Positions 37,571-45,217 of a stretch of DNA of 64,000 bases are shown in pieces; the stretch's first letter is position 1, and every line of letters starts with the position of its first letter. The translations under genes and the position numbers were made by a program. The notes beneath the pieces are model-generated. The model was given only the letters and a program-made list of their open reading frames with translations, had not been told where the DNA came from and did no database searches. The stretch spans positions 1 to 64,000 of the forward strand of contig NZ_JAFEWD010000001.1 of NCBI RefSeq assembly GCF_017355855.1. The letters run 5' to 3'. The stretch is from Pedobacter sp. SYSU D00535 (GTDB taxonomy: Bacteria > Bacteroidota > Bacteroidia > Sphingobacteriales > Sphingobacteriaceae).

Positions 37571-38928
37571 CTATAGAGAAGACTGTTAGATGAATTCAGG
37601 TCGCTATTAGGAAGAGAGGTTAATTTGTAAACTTCATTCTCATTCTTTTCATCCTCGATTAATTTTACAAAAGCATCTTCCACATCATCCAAAAACTTCG
37701 CTACCTTCAAATGCCCGTCATATCCATTATCCAATTCCTGCAACTTCTCAAAGGGAATATAAACAGATAAATAAAAACCAAGAGAAAGCGTTAAATACTT
37801 TCTTTGAGATTGCTTGAAATTAGACTCCCATTTTGCCTGTCCTCGCCAATCCTTGTTCAAATGTTCATCCATAAATTTCTCAAATTCAAGCCATTCCTCT
37901 CGCTTGTGCCAACCTGAAATATCTTTAAAATTTTCTAAAGTATGCGTTTCTTTCCCTGGGTGCAGCTCAGAATCAGAAGCAGTTACACCACCTATAAATC
38001 TATTAAAATGACACAGCTTATATTCTCGGACAACGGAAAGCGAAAATTTCTCGTCAGCCACTTCGAGTTCTGTCTTATACTTCCAATGCATTTTGTTAGA
38101 ATATACATGCCAGCCTTGAGTTTTAGTATTCCCAGGCCAAATTTGAATTACAAGATCAGTTTTTGAAAAGTAAGGGATAATTTCGGTTGCCCAAGGCTTA
38201 TTCAACCTCATTGCGGTACGATCATACGTCCTAAGCAAATTCTCCCCATTTCTAGTAGAACCCATTGCATAGAATAGCCTCTCGTAAATCCCTTTGCTTT
38301 CCGCTGTAAGAAATTTCAACGGCGTAGTTGGAATCCAAGAAGAGTATTTATCGTGCAGTAAATCAATAAAGTCATCTAGGAAAATTGAACTCCTACTGGT
38401 CATTGAATTAAAATTCTTCGTCTGAAATAATAATGCAGCGAGCTCCGCCCAGCTAATTCCTCTGTAAATTGGCTGAATAGCATTCTCGATGAAAATACAG
38501 GTTTGCTGATGCAACTGCTTTCGACAGTCTTCGGGAGTCCTTTTTATTTCGAAAATGATTAGAATATCGTTAATTTGGATAGTTAAGTCAGTAATGTTCT
38601 TTTTAGCTAATTTTGGAGCTAATTGAAAGGACTTATCAAAAGGAAGCGCAACTTCAGTAAGAGCAATCGCATACAATTTTCGACATTGCTCTACCAAACC
38701 TTCAGTGTTTTGCTGGATATCCACTTTAAAACTTCGTTCGTTGGGACCCGTATTAACAATAAAATCCAAATCTTCCCTTTCAAGATACTTCTCCAGAAAC
38801 CGATACATCAATAAATTATCGTGAGTCAGGCAAAGTGCTAATGCTCTTGTCAGGTTGTTCTCTAAAATCGTGTTGTCTTCACTTTGATGATAATGGCGGA
38901 AAAGTTTCAGGTGTTTATCTAAACTCAT
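37567..38928 (-). CDS. Putative PD-(D/E)XK-type nuclease
   Basis: The 453-residue protein shows a plausible restriction-like core near the N-terminus: E23 in ILENNLTRALA, D114 in NITDLTIQIN, and E127-x-K129 in IIFEIKRT, followed by a helix rich in Q and H. This order (E, D, ExK) matches PD-(D/E)XK nucleases. The C-terminal 300 residues are unassigned, with WSELA-like, aromatic-rich and charged segments. It is convergent with the HNH gene. The island context suggests an anti-phage nuclease, but no known system name fits. The motif was assigned by eye. Confidence 0.5.
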   Translation of the reverse strand: MSLDKHLKLFRHYHQSEDNTILENNLTRALALCLTHDNLLMYRFLEKYLEREDLDFIVNTGPNERSFKVDIQQNTEGLVEQCRKLYAIALTEVALPFDKSFQLAPKLAKKNITDLTIQINDILIIFEIKRTPEDCRKQLHQQTCIFIENAIQPIYRGISWAELAALLFQTKNFNSMTSRSSIFLDDFIDLLHDKYSSWIPTTPLKFLTAESKGIYERLFYAMGSTRNGENLLRTYDRTAMRLNKPWATEIIPYFSKTDLVIQIWPGNTKTQGWHVYSNKMHWKYKTELEVADEKFSLSVVREYKLCHFNRFIGGVTASDSELHPGKETHTLENFKDISGWHKREEWLEFEKFMDEHLNKDWRGQAKWESNFKQSQRKYLTLSLGFYLSVYIPFEKLQELDNGYDGHLKVAKFLDDVEDAFVKLIEDEKNENEVYKLTSLPNSDLNSSNSLLYS

Positions 38929-39119
38929 AAAGAAAATTTAGGCTAAGATAATTGTTCGTTCAAGTTTTCCTTTTTTGAGTCTCTTAATCATGTTGGATTT
39001 TATCACAAAGTAACTTCTGCCGTTTTATCCCAAGAGATTTTCTATTTTAACACACTGTATTCGATGATGTTAGCATTTTCCCAAGATGGGAAGACATTCT
39101 GTTCGGCCATATGTAGTAA

Positions 39120-40706
39120 TTACTTACTGGCTGTGAAAAAATCGAGGGACATTGGCATATTAATAGCTGAATAAATTCCTTTGGTTTCATTATATCCAAT
39201 TGGATTCTGTTCAATCAGGAACTGCAGACTTTGCTTAAGTTCTGGAATAAATAAGTCTTCGATCATTGTAATAAATTTACCGGATGTCTCATATGCCTTT
39301 TTTACTGCGGCGAAGTCCGGCTGATGAAATGTTTTAATTATTGAATCAATCGCTGGCCTATTTTTTTCTAAAGGATGTAATGGATAATCTCTGTCATAGT
39401 ATATTTCTCCAATCCTGTTATGGATAGCATCTTCTTCATAATGCACATACTTGTTCCTCAAAGTCATTAACTCCTTAGTCTCCCTGTAGATATTACTGCC
39501 CATATCTATGTCTTCTGTCAATATTAGTGAGTAAAATCTTAGATTTTTAACTCGTTGGGCGAATTCTAGTTTTAAAAATCGAGATAATACATCGGGATAT
39601 AGTTTTAATTCCGGTGTACTGCCAATTCGGATTACTAAGTTTAAATAAGACTCTACCTTAAATGCAGCATGAAGAACCATGGATTTCGCAAGTGTATGGT
39701 AGCGAACACTATTAGCGGAAAATGCTTCCAACGCTGATGAATACTTACTCATATCGGCTTGCTCACTTACGTGGGTAGCTGGCGCCTCTGGAACCGTCAA
39801 ATCAATTTCCTCAATTTCTTTCCAAAGCGTCTCCACGCAACGACTATAGCTTTGATAATGGTTGATATAAATCGTATGCTTTTCAAATGTTTTTATCTTC
39901 GCTTCAATCTCTTTTATATTACGCTCGATATTGTCTTTGAAAAATAGTTCAACGTCAAACTCCCCGTCAAAGTAATATTGGACTTCAATAATAAACGGTG
40001 TTCTCCAGATGTGAATAAAGCCTTTTTTACATTCTAGTACAAAATCCCACCATATCGTATTATCCAATGGTTTTTTAACTTTCAAAAGATCAAAGAAACC
40101 GTTCGGCTGCTGGGAAACTTTCAGTGTCAGTAATGCATAAAGTTTGACAACATCCAAGTTCAAGGGTGATATCCCAATCACTTTAAACTTTTTGACGTTA
40201 GCAATATTACTTCGATACTTTGTTGGATGATCTCGCCAATTATTGATGTCTTGATAATTTTCGTCGTTAGAGATAAAATGAGGACAACTCTTATTAGTAA
40301 TTTCTGATCCATGAAAGACTAGGTTCCTAAGCCCCATGCGCACTTCGTACAAATCCAAACCATGGTTCCTTTGCTCCTTGATCTTTTTGTCGTAGTAATA
40401 AACAGCAAGGAAAAATTTATCCACAATAAGTGCCATCCACGTATAGACTTGCATCGAAGATGTGTTTTGAAAATCCTCAATGAAGCTGATTTCTGGAAGA
40501 CTAAAATCATGAGGGATGATGTTATTAGCTTCTATAATATTAGCAATACGTTCATTTACTGGATTAGCACTAATCTGGAAAACTGTGCCAGGAACAACCT
40601 CAAATTGATGAAGATTTTCTCTGCCTAATTCTTTTTTCTCATTGTAAGTCCAAGAGGTTGGAATCATTATACTAAATATACTTTCAGGATCTTTAAATAA
40701 TTTCAT
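39120..40706 (-). CDS. Unknown 528-aa protein with HEPN-like C-terminal motif
   Basis: The frame is open to 40766, but ATG 40706 (MKLFKDPESIFSIMIPTSW) gives the more natural start. The first 290 residues are beta-rich (FEVVPGTVFQISANP, IHIWRTPFIIEVQYYFDG). The C-terminal part is helical and carries LRNKYVHYEEDAI (about 435-447), which fits the R-x4-6-H catalytic pattern of HEPN ribonucleases, preceded by a helix with VLHAAFKVESYLNLVI. HEPN proteins are common toxins in defence systems. No partner gene is adjacent on the same strand except the PD-(D/E)XK-like gene 191 bp downstream. Function is unassigned. Confidence 0.5.
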   Translation of the reverse strand: MKLFKDPESIFSIMIPTSWTYNEKKELGRENLHQFEVVPGTVFQISANPVNERIANIIEANNIIPHDFSLPEISFIEDFQNTSSMQVYTWMALIVDKFFLAVYYYDKKIKEQRNHGLDLYEVRMGLRNLVFHGSEITNKSCPHFISNDENYQDINNWRDHPTKYRSNIANVKKFKVIGISPLNLDVVKLYALLTLKVSQQPNGFFDLLKVKKPLDNTIWWDFVLECKKGFIHIWRTPFIIEVQYYFDGEFDVELFFKDNIERNIKEIEAKIKTFEKHTIYINHYQSYSRCVETLWKEIEEIDLTVPEAPATHVSEQADMSKYSSALEAFSANSVRYHTLAKSMVLHAAFKVESYLNLVIRIGSTPELKLYPDVLSRFLKLEFAQRVKNLRFYSLILTEDIDMGSNIYRETKELMTLRNKYVHYEEDAIHNRIGEIYYDRDYPLHPLEKNRPAIDSIIKTFHQPDFAAVKKAYETSGKFITMIEDLFIPELKQSLQFLIEQNPIGYNETKGIYSAINMPMSLDFFTASK

Positions 40707-40881
40707 AGCATGAGTGGTACTTGTGTTCTTTATCCTAATGCTTTTTACCGGGACAGAAATATACAATTTTTGCGAAGATCACGTCCGCTTAGCCTGTAAA
40801 ATATAAGGCATTTTAAGACCCTAATTTCACGTAGACCCAAGGGTTTCTCTCATTAATTCTACACTAATTTAGCTTCCAGTA

Positions 40882-40978
40882 CTCACACGGTTACGCTACG
40901 CCAAGGTAGTATTCAAAAAATGGGTATCCCTTCGGGAGCCTCCGCATTTTTCGAATCTCCACCTTGACCTTAGTGAGA
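40882..40978. other. Nested imperfect hairpin upstream of the RadC-like gene
   Basis: CTCAC (40882-40886) pairs with GTGAG (40974-40978), CAAGGT (40902-40907) with ACCTTG (40961-40966), and ATTC/AAAAAATG (40911-40921) with CATTTTT/CGAAT (40945-40954). The tip holds TCCC-TTC-GGGA (40927-40936). The stem spans about 97 bp in the 329-bp gap before the RadC-like gene. It could be a structured leader RNA, a single-strand DNA origin or a recombination site. No gene is seen in the gap. Confidence 0.5.
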
Positions 40979-41035
40979 CCTGAAAGCTCAGCGATGCACA
41001 TAATTAATTCATTTCAAACTTTAAAGAATCCAATT

Positions 41036-41506
41036 ATGAAAAAGCATCAAGTAACAAACGAATTATTCCAGGTAGCAGAAGTAAGAATATCCTACTGCCC
41101 ACGGATAAAAGCTAAAGATAGACTACAAGTCAATAGCTCTAACGAGTGCATGAACATCTTTAGAAAAGCTTGGGATCAAGACTTAATTGAATACCAGGAA
41201 GAGTTTAAAGCTATGTTTCTAAATCGTGGAAACAGAGTAATCGGAATTTATTCAGTATCAAAAGGAGGTACAGCAGGAACTGTTGCTGACCCAAAACTTA
41301 TCTTTGCAGCGGCTTTAAAAGCTAGCGCCAGCTCTATAATCTTATGCCATAATCACCCGTCAGGAAATCTTAAGCCGTCTCAAGCGGATATCAATCTCAC
41401 GAGGAAATTAAAGGATGGAGCTAACCTATTAGAAATATCAGTTCTTGACCATATAATCTTGACCATGTTTGATTATTTTTCATTTGCTGATGAAGGGCTA
41501 CTATAA
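41036..41506 (+). CDS. RadC-like JAB-domain protein (DUF2466)
   Basis: A frame extends back to 40964, but ATG 41036 (MKKHQVTNELFQVAEVRISY) is the likely start, giving 156 residues. That is the short form typical of mobile elements and lacks the N-terminal HhH domain of chromosomal RadC. The JAMM metal motif is complete: E in EEFKAMFLN, then HNHPSGN and a serine and aspartate in PSQAD. These JAB proteins are common in Bacteroidota conjugative elements and phage islands; the activity is not established. It is preceded by an extended hairpin and followed by a terminator that overlaps its stop. Confidence 0.85.
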   Translation: MKKHQVTNELFQVAEVRISYCPRIKAKDRLQVNSSNECMNIFRKAWDQDLIEYQEEFKAMFLNRGNRVIGIYSVSKGGTAGTVADPKLIFAAALKASASSIILCHNHPSGNLKPSQADINLTRKLKDGANLLEISVLDHIILTMFDYFSFADEGLL

Positions 41507-41517
41507 GCCCTATTTTT
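41494..41517 (+). terminator. Terminator overlapping the RadC-like stop codon
   Basis: AGGGCT (41494-41499) pairs with AGCCCT (41506-41511), followed by ATTTTT. The stop codon is inside the hairpin. Confidence 0.7.
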
Positions 41518-41632
41518 GATCGATTTTTTGAAATTTCTGAGATTTTAGAACTTGGGTATAGTAAAATAAGACACATGCTGAGATGTGTAAATTCTTTACA
41601 TTTAAGGGTAATTTAAATAATAATTTTTGACG

Positions 41633-42259
41633 ATGCAGCCGATATTTTCAAGAAATGAAGATTATAATAAAATAGCTTTTCTTAACTGGCGAATTGAGCA
41701 ATACAGCGATATTTTAAATATGGTAAATATTGCTGATGGCTTTATGAAATCAGCTATCGAGCTTTCAAATTTCGCATTAACAAATAACAGAGAAAAAGTC
41801 GCTGATATTCTTATTTTTCCTATTTTAACTAATGCAAATCACAGTATCGAGTTGTATTTAAAGGCGATAATGTGGATGTTAAACAAAAAGATGGGAGAGG
41901 AATTAAAGATAGAGGGAAAGCATAACATTCGTCAAATTTACGCAACAGTCCGGTCAAAAATCAAGTCTTATGGTGGAGGTCTTTCTTTAAAGGATTTTAC
42001 TGAAAGCACACTTGGACTATCCCTATATATTGAGGAACTATTTGAAAAGACAAATGCAACCCCAAAAGAAGATAAAATGGACTTTTCAAGGTATCCTTTC
42101 AGTGAAAAATACGTAAATCATTTTTATGTTGATGAGATCGGAAATGTAGAAGTTGATCTGGAAAATTTTATTAGTCGTTTCACTGAGATACATCAAAGCT
42201 TGGACCGAATTTCTGAATACCTTTATTATATAGAATTAAATCAAGAACAAGATTTTTAA
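41633..42259 (+). CDS. HEPN-like protein, first gene of an Abi-alpha pair
   Basis: The start is ATG 41633; the TTG two codons earlier is less likely. The 208-residue helical protein carries the pattern LTNANHSIELYLKAIMWML (about 68-86) and then GKHNIRQIY (about 100-108). The ...E-x-x-LK... then H-x-x... arrangement is the usual core of HEPN-like four-helix bundles. No RxxxxH motif is seen, so it may be a non-catalytic or minimal HEPN. The Abi-alpha gene starts 4 bp after its stop. The two probably form one transcript and one functional unit, such as a toxin and partner, which is inference. Confidence 0.5.
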   Translation: MQPIFSRNEDYNKIAFLNWRIEQYSDILNMVNIADGFMKSAIELSNFALTNNREKVADILIFPILTNANHSIELYLKAIMWMLNKKMGEELKIEGKHNIRQIYATVRSKIKSYGGGLSLKDFTESTLGLSLYIEELFEKTNATPKEDKMDFSRYPFSEKYVNHFYVDEIGNVEVDLENFISRFTEIHQSLDRISEYLYYIELNQEQDF

Positions 42260-42263
42260 ACGA

Positions 42264-42890
42264 ATGGAGATTAAAGTTAAAGCACTTGATACGTTAGCTG
42301 AAGGGGCTAAGTATTTTCTTCAAAAAGTCATCACGCCTCCTATTGAAAAACTGGGATTATTATTAACTGATAACGTCAAGCTATGGCGATTCAAAAATCA
42401 AGTAAAAATATTGGCAGCAGCGGAGCAACACTTGAAAAAACATGGAGTTCGAACAAGAAAAGTTGCATTAAAAATCCTCACGCCAATGCTTGAGGAGTCG
42501 TCAATTGAAGAAGATGAATCTTTGCAGGACAAATGGGCGGCGTTAATTGCAAACACTGTATCAGAAGATAGTAAAATAAATACAACGCTTTTTACTCATA
42601 TCCTTAGTCAGCTTACAAGGTTAGAAGCAGAGGTGTTTGAGCTTATATTTGACGAATGCTGCACTTACAAAAATTCTGATGGAGGCATAATTATCGAACA
42701 GAATACCTCTAATTTTAGAGCATTACAAATTAAGAGTTTTGCCCCTGCTATAAACAATTGTGATATAATTATCGATAATTTACTTCGCTTAAGACTTATT
42801 CAGGAAGTTAAAACGTACAGTTTAACCATAAACACTATTACTGTATCAGCTCTTGGAAGGGATTTTTTGTTGGCTTGTCGTTATGACTAG
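42264..42890 (+). CDS. Abi-alpha (DUF4393) family protein
   Basis: The 208-residue protein matches the DUF4393/Abi-alpha pattern: LLTDNVKLWRFKNQVKIL (about 33-50), then LKKHGVRTRKVALKILTPML (57-76), EESSIEEDESLQDKWAALIA (77-96) and a winged-helix-like C-terminus (TINTITVSALGRDFLLAC). The family was named for proteins linked to abortive infection, but the mechanism is unknown. It is directly coupled to the HEPN-like gene upstream (4-bp gap). The pair lies between the RadC-like gene and the conjugation module. Confidence 0.75.
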   Translation: MEIKVKALDTLAEGAKYFLQKVITPPIEKLGLLLTDNVKLWRFKNQVKILAAAEQHLKKHGVRTRKVALKILTPMLEESSIEEDESLQDKWAALIANTVSEDSKINTTLFTHILSQLTRLEAEVFELIFDECCTYKNSDGGIIIEQNTSNFRALQIKSFAPAINNCDIIIDNLLRLRLIQEVKTYSLTINTITVSALGRDFLLACRYD

Positions 42891-43307
42891 TTTGATTATT
42901 CAATGCTGGCAAGTCATGAGCTAGCTTCATAATAATTCAAAACCTACCAGTATCACCTCGACTGTAATAGACGGAAGTCTAAATAATCTTTCAAAATTAT
43001 TTAAGGTATCACCCCTCAATCCACCCCCAATTCCCATTTTCTTACCATCAACTTTGTCCCATCAGCCGGGGCAAGCCCGGAGTTCTTTGACTTCGAGGGA
43101 TGAAGCATTTTCGGTGAGGAGCCGGAAATTACAGTGCAGTCAGCGCAGCAGGAGTACCTACAAGTAGGTGTTCTTCCCGCAGTTGATGAACCATAGGCAG
43201 CCAGTTTTGGCGGGTATGTAGATACCTACGTGGGTAATCCCGGTTGGGAGAGGGGGCGCAAGCCCCTTTTCTGTTTTTATAGGGCAGCGTCCCGCTACAT
43301 CGATCCT
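42891..43307. other. GC-rich structured region with terminator-like hairpin before the primase
   Basis: The 417-bp gap changes character at about 43060, from AT-rich to GC-rich. It contains CCGGG/CCCGG (43066-43080), ACCTAC/GTAGGT (43156-43169), a further copy of ACCTAC at 43224, and GGGGC-GCAA-GCCCC followed by TTTT (43253-43270). That last hairpin has a GNRA-type loop and sits 38 bp before the primase start, like an attenuator. A plus-strand frame through the region (from 43230) is unlikely to be translated. The region may be a regulatory leader of the transfer operon. Confidence 0.5.
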
Positions 43308-44264
43308 ATGAAAAATATTAGTGCAGCTGAAATCAGGGACGAGGTCTCCCTGGTCGATCTATTAACACGTCTTGGCTACGAGCCGAAGCGACATTACGGA
43401 AAGGAACTTTTGTATATCTCAATGCTCCGTGAGTGCGATACTTCTCCTTCCTTCTGTGTAAATGGAGAGTTAAATGTCTGGTTCGATCACGGCACAGGTA
43501 AGGGAGGGAACATTATTGATTTCGGTCTCGCTTACTGGCCCCGTTTAACCTTTCCTGAAGTTCTGCAAAAGATCGCTGAAGTATGTGCGGCGGATATGAT
43601 TGCCACCGAACCACTTCGTCCGAAACTGGAGAAACCCAGACTAGCTGTAAAATTGCCTAATTATAAGATTGAACATATTGGCGAGCTTCCGTTCGATGGT
43701 CCAATTGCGTCTTACCTAAAGGCGCGGGGAATCTTTGAGGAAGGCAAAGGGTGTTTGCGCGAGATCTTTTATTATGTAGAAGATGAGAAAAAGTTCCGCA
43801 AGCATTTCCAGGCTGCTGGTTGGCAAAATGAGAACGGGGGATGGGAAGTTAGGACCAAGCATTTCAAGGGTTGTCTGGGCCGAAAGGGATTAACCGTTAT
43901 TGAAAGAGATAAAAATAAACTTTCTGTATTTGAAGGGTTTATGGATTACTTGAGTTGGAAGAAAGACAGCCCGGAAGAGAAGGACAGTACGATTATTTTA
44001 AACGGAGTCGGGTTTCTCGACGCTGCCATAAAACGGGCTAGAACTTACAAACTTATCAACTTATACTTCGATCTTGACAAAGCAGGAAGAGCCGCAAACA
44101 AGGCTTTTACGGAAGCTCATCCAAATGCCGTTGATCGATCTTCGGCTTACATTGGCTACCATGACTATAATGAGAAACACATCGCCGAGGAAAAACAGAA
44201 GCAGCAGCTTTTGCAGGAACCTCCAGGTTTTTTCGAGAGGATCAAAGTTCCTTTTCGTCGTTAG
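43308..44264 (+). CDS. Mobile-element DNA primase-like protein (CHC2-like plus Toprim)
   Basis: The start at 43308 (MKNISAAEIRDEVSLVDLLT) is preferred over the upstream frame to 43230. The 318-residue protein has a CHC2-like zinc-finger fold N-terminal region (about 8-85): LVDLLTRLGYEP, then TSPSFCVNGELNVWFDHGTGKGGNIIDF. A Toprim-like region follows at about 190-270 (LSVFEGFMDYLSW with the Toprim glutamate, then INLYFDLDKAGRAA with DxD). This resembles TraP-like primases of Bacteroidota conjugative transposons. It would prime synthesis of the transferred strand in the recipient. A classical four-cysteine zinc site is not obvious. An iteron array follows. Confidence 0.75.
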   Translation: MKNISAAEIRDEVSLVDLLTRLGYEPKRHYGKELLYISMLRECDTSPSFCVNGELNVWFDHGTGKGGNIIDFGLAYWPRLTFPEVLQKIAEVCAADMIATEPLRPKLEKPRLAVKLPNYKIEHIGELPFDGPIASYLKARGIFEEGKGCLREIFYYVEDEKKFRKHFQAAGWQNENGGWEVRTKHFKGCLGRKGLTVIERDKNKLSVFEGFMDYLSWKKDSPEEKDSTIILNGVGFLDAAIKRARTYKLINLYFDLDKAGRAANKAFTEAHPNAVDRSSAYIGYHDYNEKHIAEEKQKQQLLQEPPGFFERIKVPFRR

Positions 44265-44270
44265 CTGGTA

Positions 44271-44500
44271 TATCCTGATATCGAAGCATCTGGTTATCCC
44301 GCTGTGAACTTATCTATATCGAAATATATCTAAGAACTTACTTATCCAGATTGATAACTTCTACCTGTCCAGATAGTGAGATAAGTTCTATCCAGATATA
44401 TAATCATCAGGATATACGGATTAACCGATATCGGGATTTATAAATAGATGCTATCTGAATATTGAACTATCTGGATAATGGGATCATTTTAAATCCGGAT
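44271..44500. repeat. Iteron-like array of TATCCAGATA repeats, three at exact 23-bp spacing
   Basis: Nine copies or near-copies of TATCC(A/T)GATA occur in both orientations: 44271, 44287 (inverted), 44343, 44366, 44389, 44407, 44452 (inverted), 44468 (inverted) and the palindrome ATCCGGAT at 44493. The copies at 44343, 44366 and 44389 are direct repeats with a 23-bp period. The surrounding DNA is AT-rich. The array lies in a 563-bp gene-free gap between the primase-like gene and the mobilisation genes, a position suited to a replication or transfer origin. Confidence 0.65.
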
Positions 44501-44724
44501 GTTTAGAAATACATCAGCATATATATATTCAAATCAATGGATATACAGCTTTTTAGATATTAATTTATTTAGATCAGAAGATATCGGAATATAAGTTTCC
44601 GGGAAGATCTCATCAATATGCTCTGAAATACTCTTAAGCTTTAATTCTTCTTTTGCAAAGGAAGGTTCGAGGTTTGTAGAAAGGCTTGAATCGACAGCTT
44701 TACTAATAGCTTCGTTTTTGTTTT

Positions 44725-44827
44725 TGTAACTGCAAGTTGTGCTTTTGTGGCCACAAAAACTTGCCCTTTAGCAGGGGGGACAAAAGTTGCAACTCCTTTT
44801 GTCTTGAAGAGCTGAATTTTCAAATCA
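44725..44827 (+). other. Candidate oriT upstream of the mobilisation genes
   Basis: A perfect 16-bp palindrome TTTTGTGGCCACAAAA (44743-44758) is flanked by CAAGT (44733-44737) and ACTTG (44759-44763). It is followed by GCAGGGGGGACAAAAG (44771-44786) and an inner palindrome AGTTGCAACT (44785-44794). Stem structures next to a G-run just upstream of a MobC/relaxase pair is the usual arrangement of oriT. The nick site is not known. Confidence 0.45.
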
Positions 44828-45217
44828 ATGATCATGGCAGAAAAGAAACAATTGCGAGACAGGGTTATAAAAGTCCGGTTGAATGAGCAAGAGTTTCAGG
44901 CCTTGCTTGCATTGGAGAAAGAGCTTGGGATTAACAGGACCGATCTCATTCGAAAGAGATTGTTTCACAACACCAATGCTGTCTTTATAAACGCGAAGGA
45001 ACTACTACGACTTCTTCACTTGCTTGGAGGTGAGATCGGAAGAGTAGGAAACAATATAAATCAGTTAGCAAAGCATGCCAATGTAATGAGTAAAATGGGC
45101 GTCTTATCAGATGAAATAATAAAGGATTTCGAGGAGCTTTTTGGCAATTATATCAAACTGCAAGGCGAGTTAGATCGGTTACTGCGTCAACTGCTTCGTG
45201 TATTAAACACGCGATGA
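44828..45217 (+). CDS. MobC-like mobilisation accessory protein (ribbon-helix-helix)
   Basis: The 129-residue protein (start 44828 or the ATG two codons on at 44834) opens with an RHH-type DNA-binding segment (DRVIKVRLNEQEFQALLALE, about 11-30, then LGINRTDLIRKRL). It has the MobC signature GRVGNNINQLAKHANVMS at about 71-88. MobC proteins bind oriT and help the relaxase melt and nick DNA. The stop overlaps the relaxase start by 4 bp (ATGA), so the two are coupled. The putative oriT lies immediately upstream. Confidence 0.88.
   Translation: MIMAEKKQLRDRVIKVRLNEQEFQALLALEKELGINRTDLIRKRLFHNTNAVFINAKELLRLLHLLGGEIGRVGNNINQLAKHANVMSKMGVLSDEIIKDFEELFGNYIKLQGELDRLLRQLLRVLNTR

Noticed and set aside
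44641-44835. Minus-strand 64-residue frame over the candidate oriT
   Set aside because: Repetitive Thr/Lys/Val composition follows from the palindromes in the DNA; it spans the transfer origin region.
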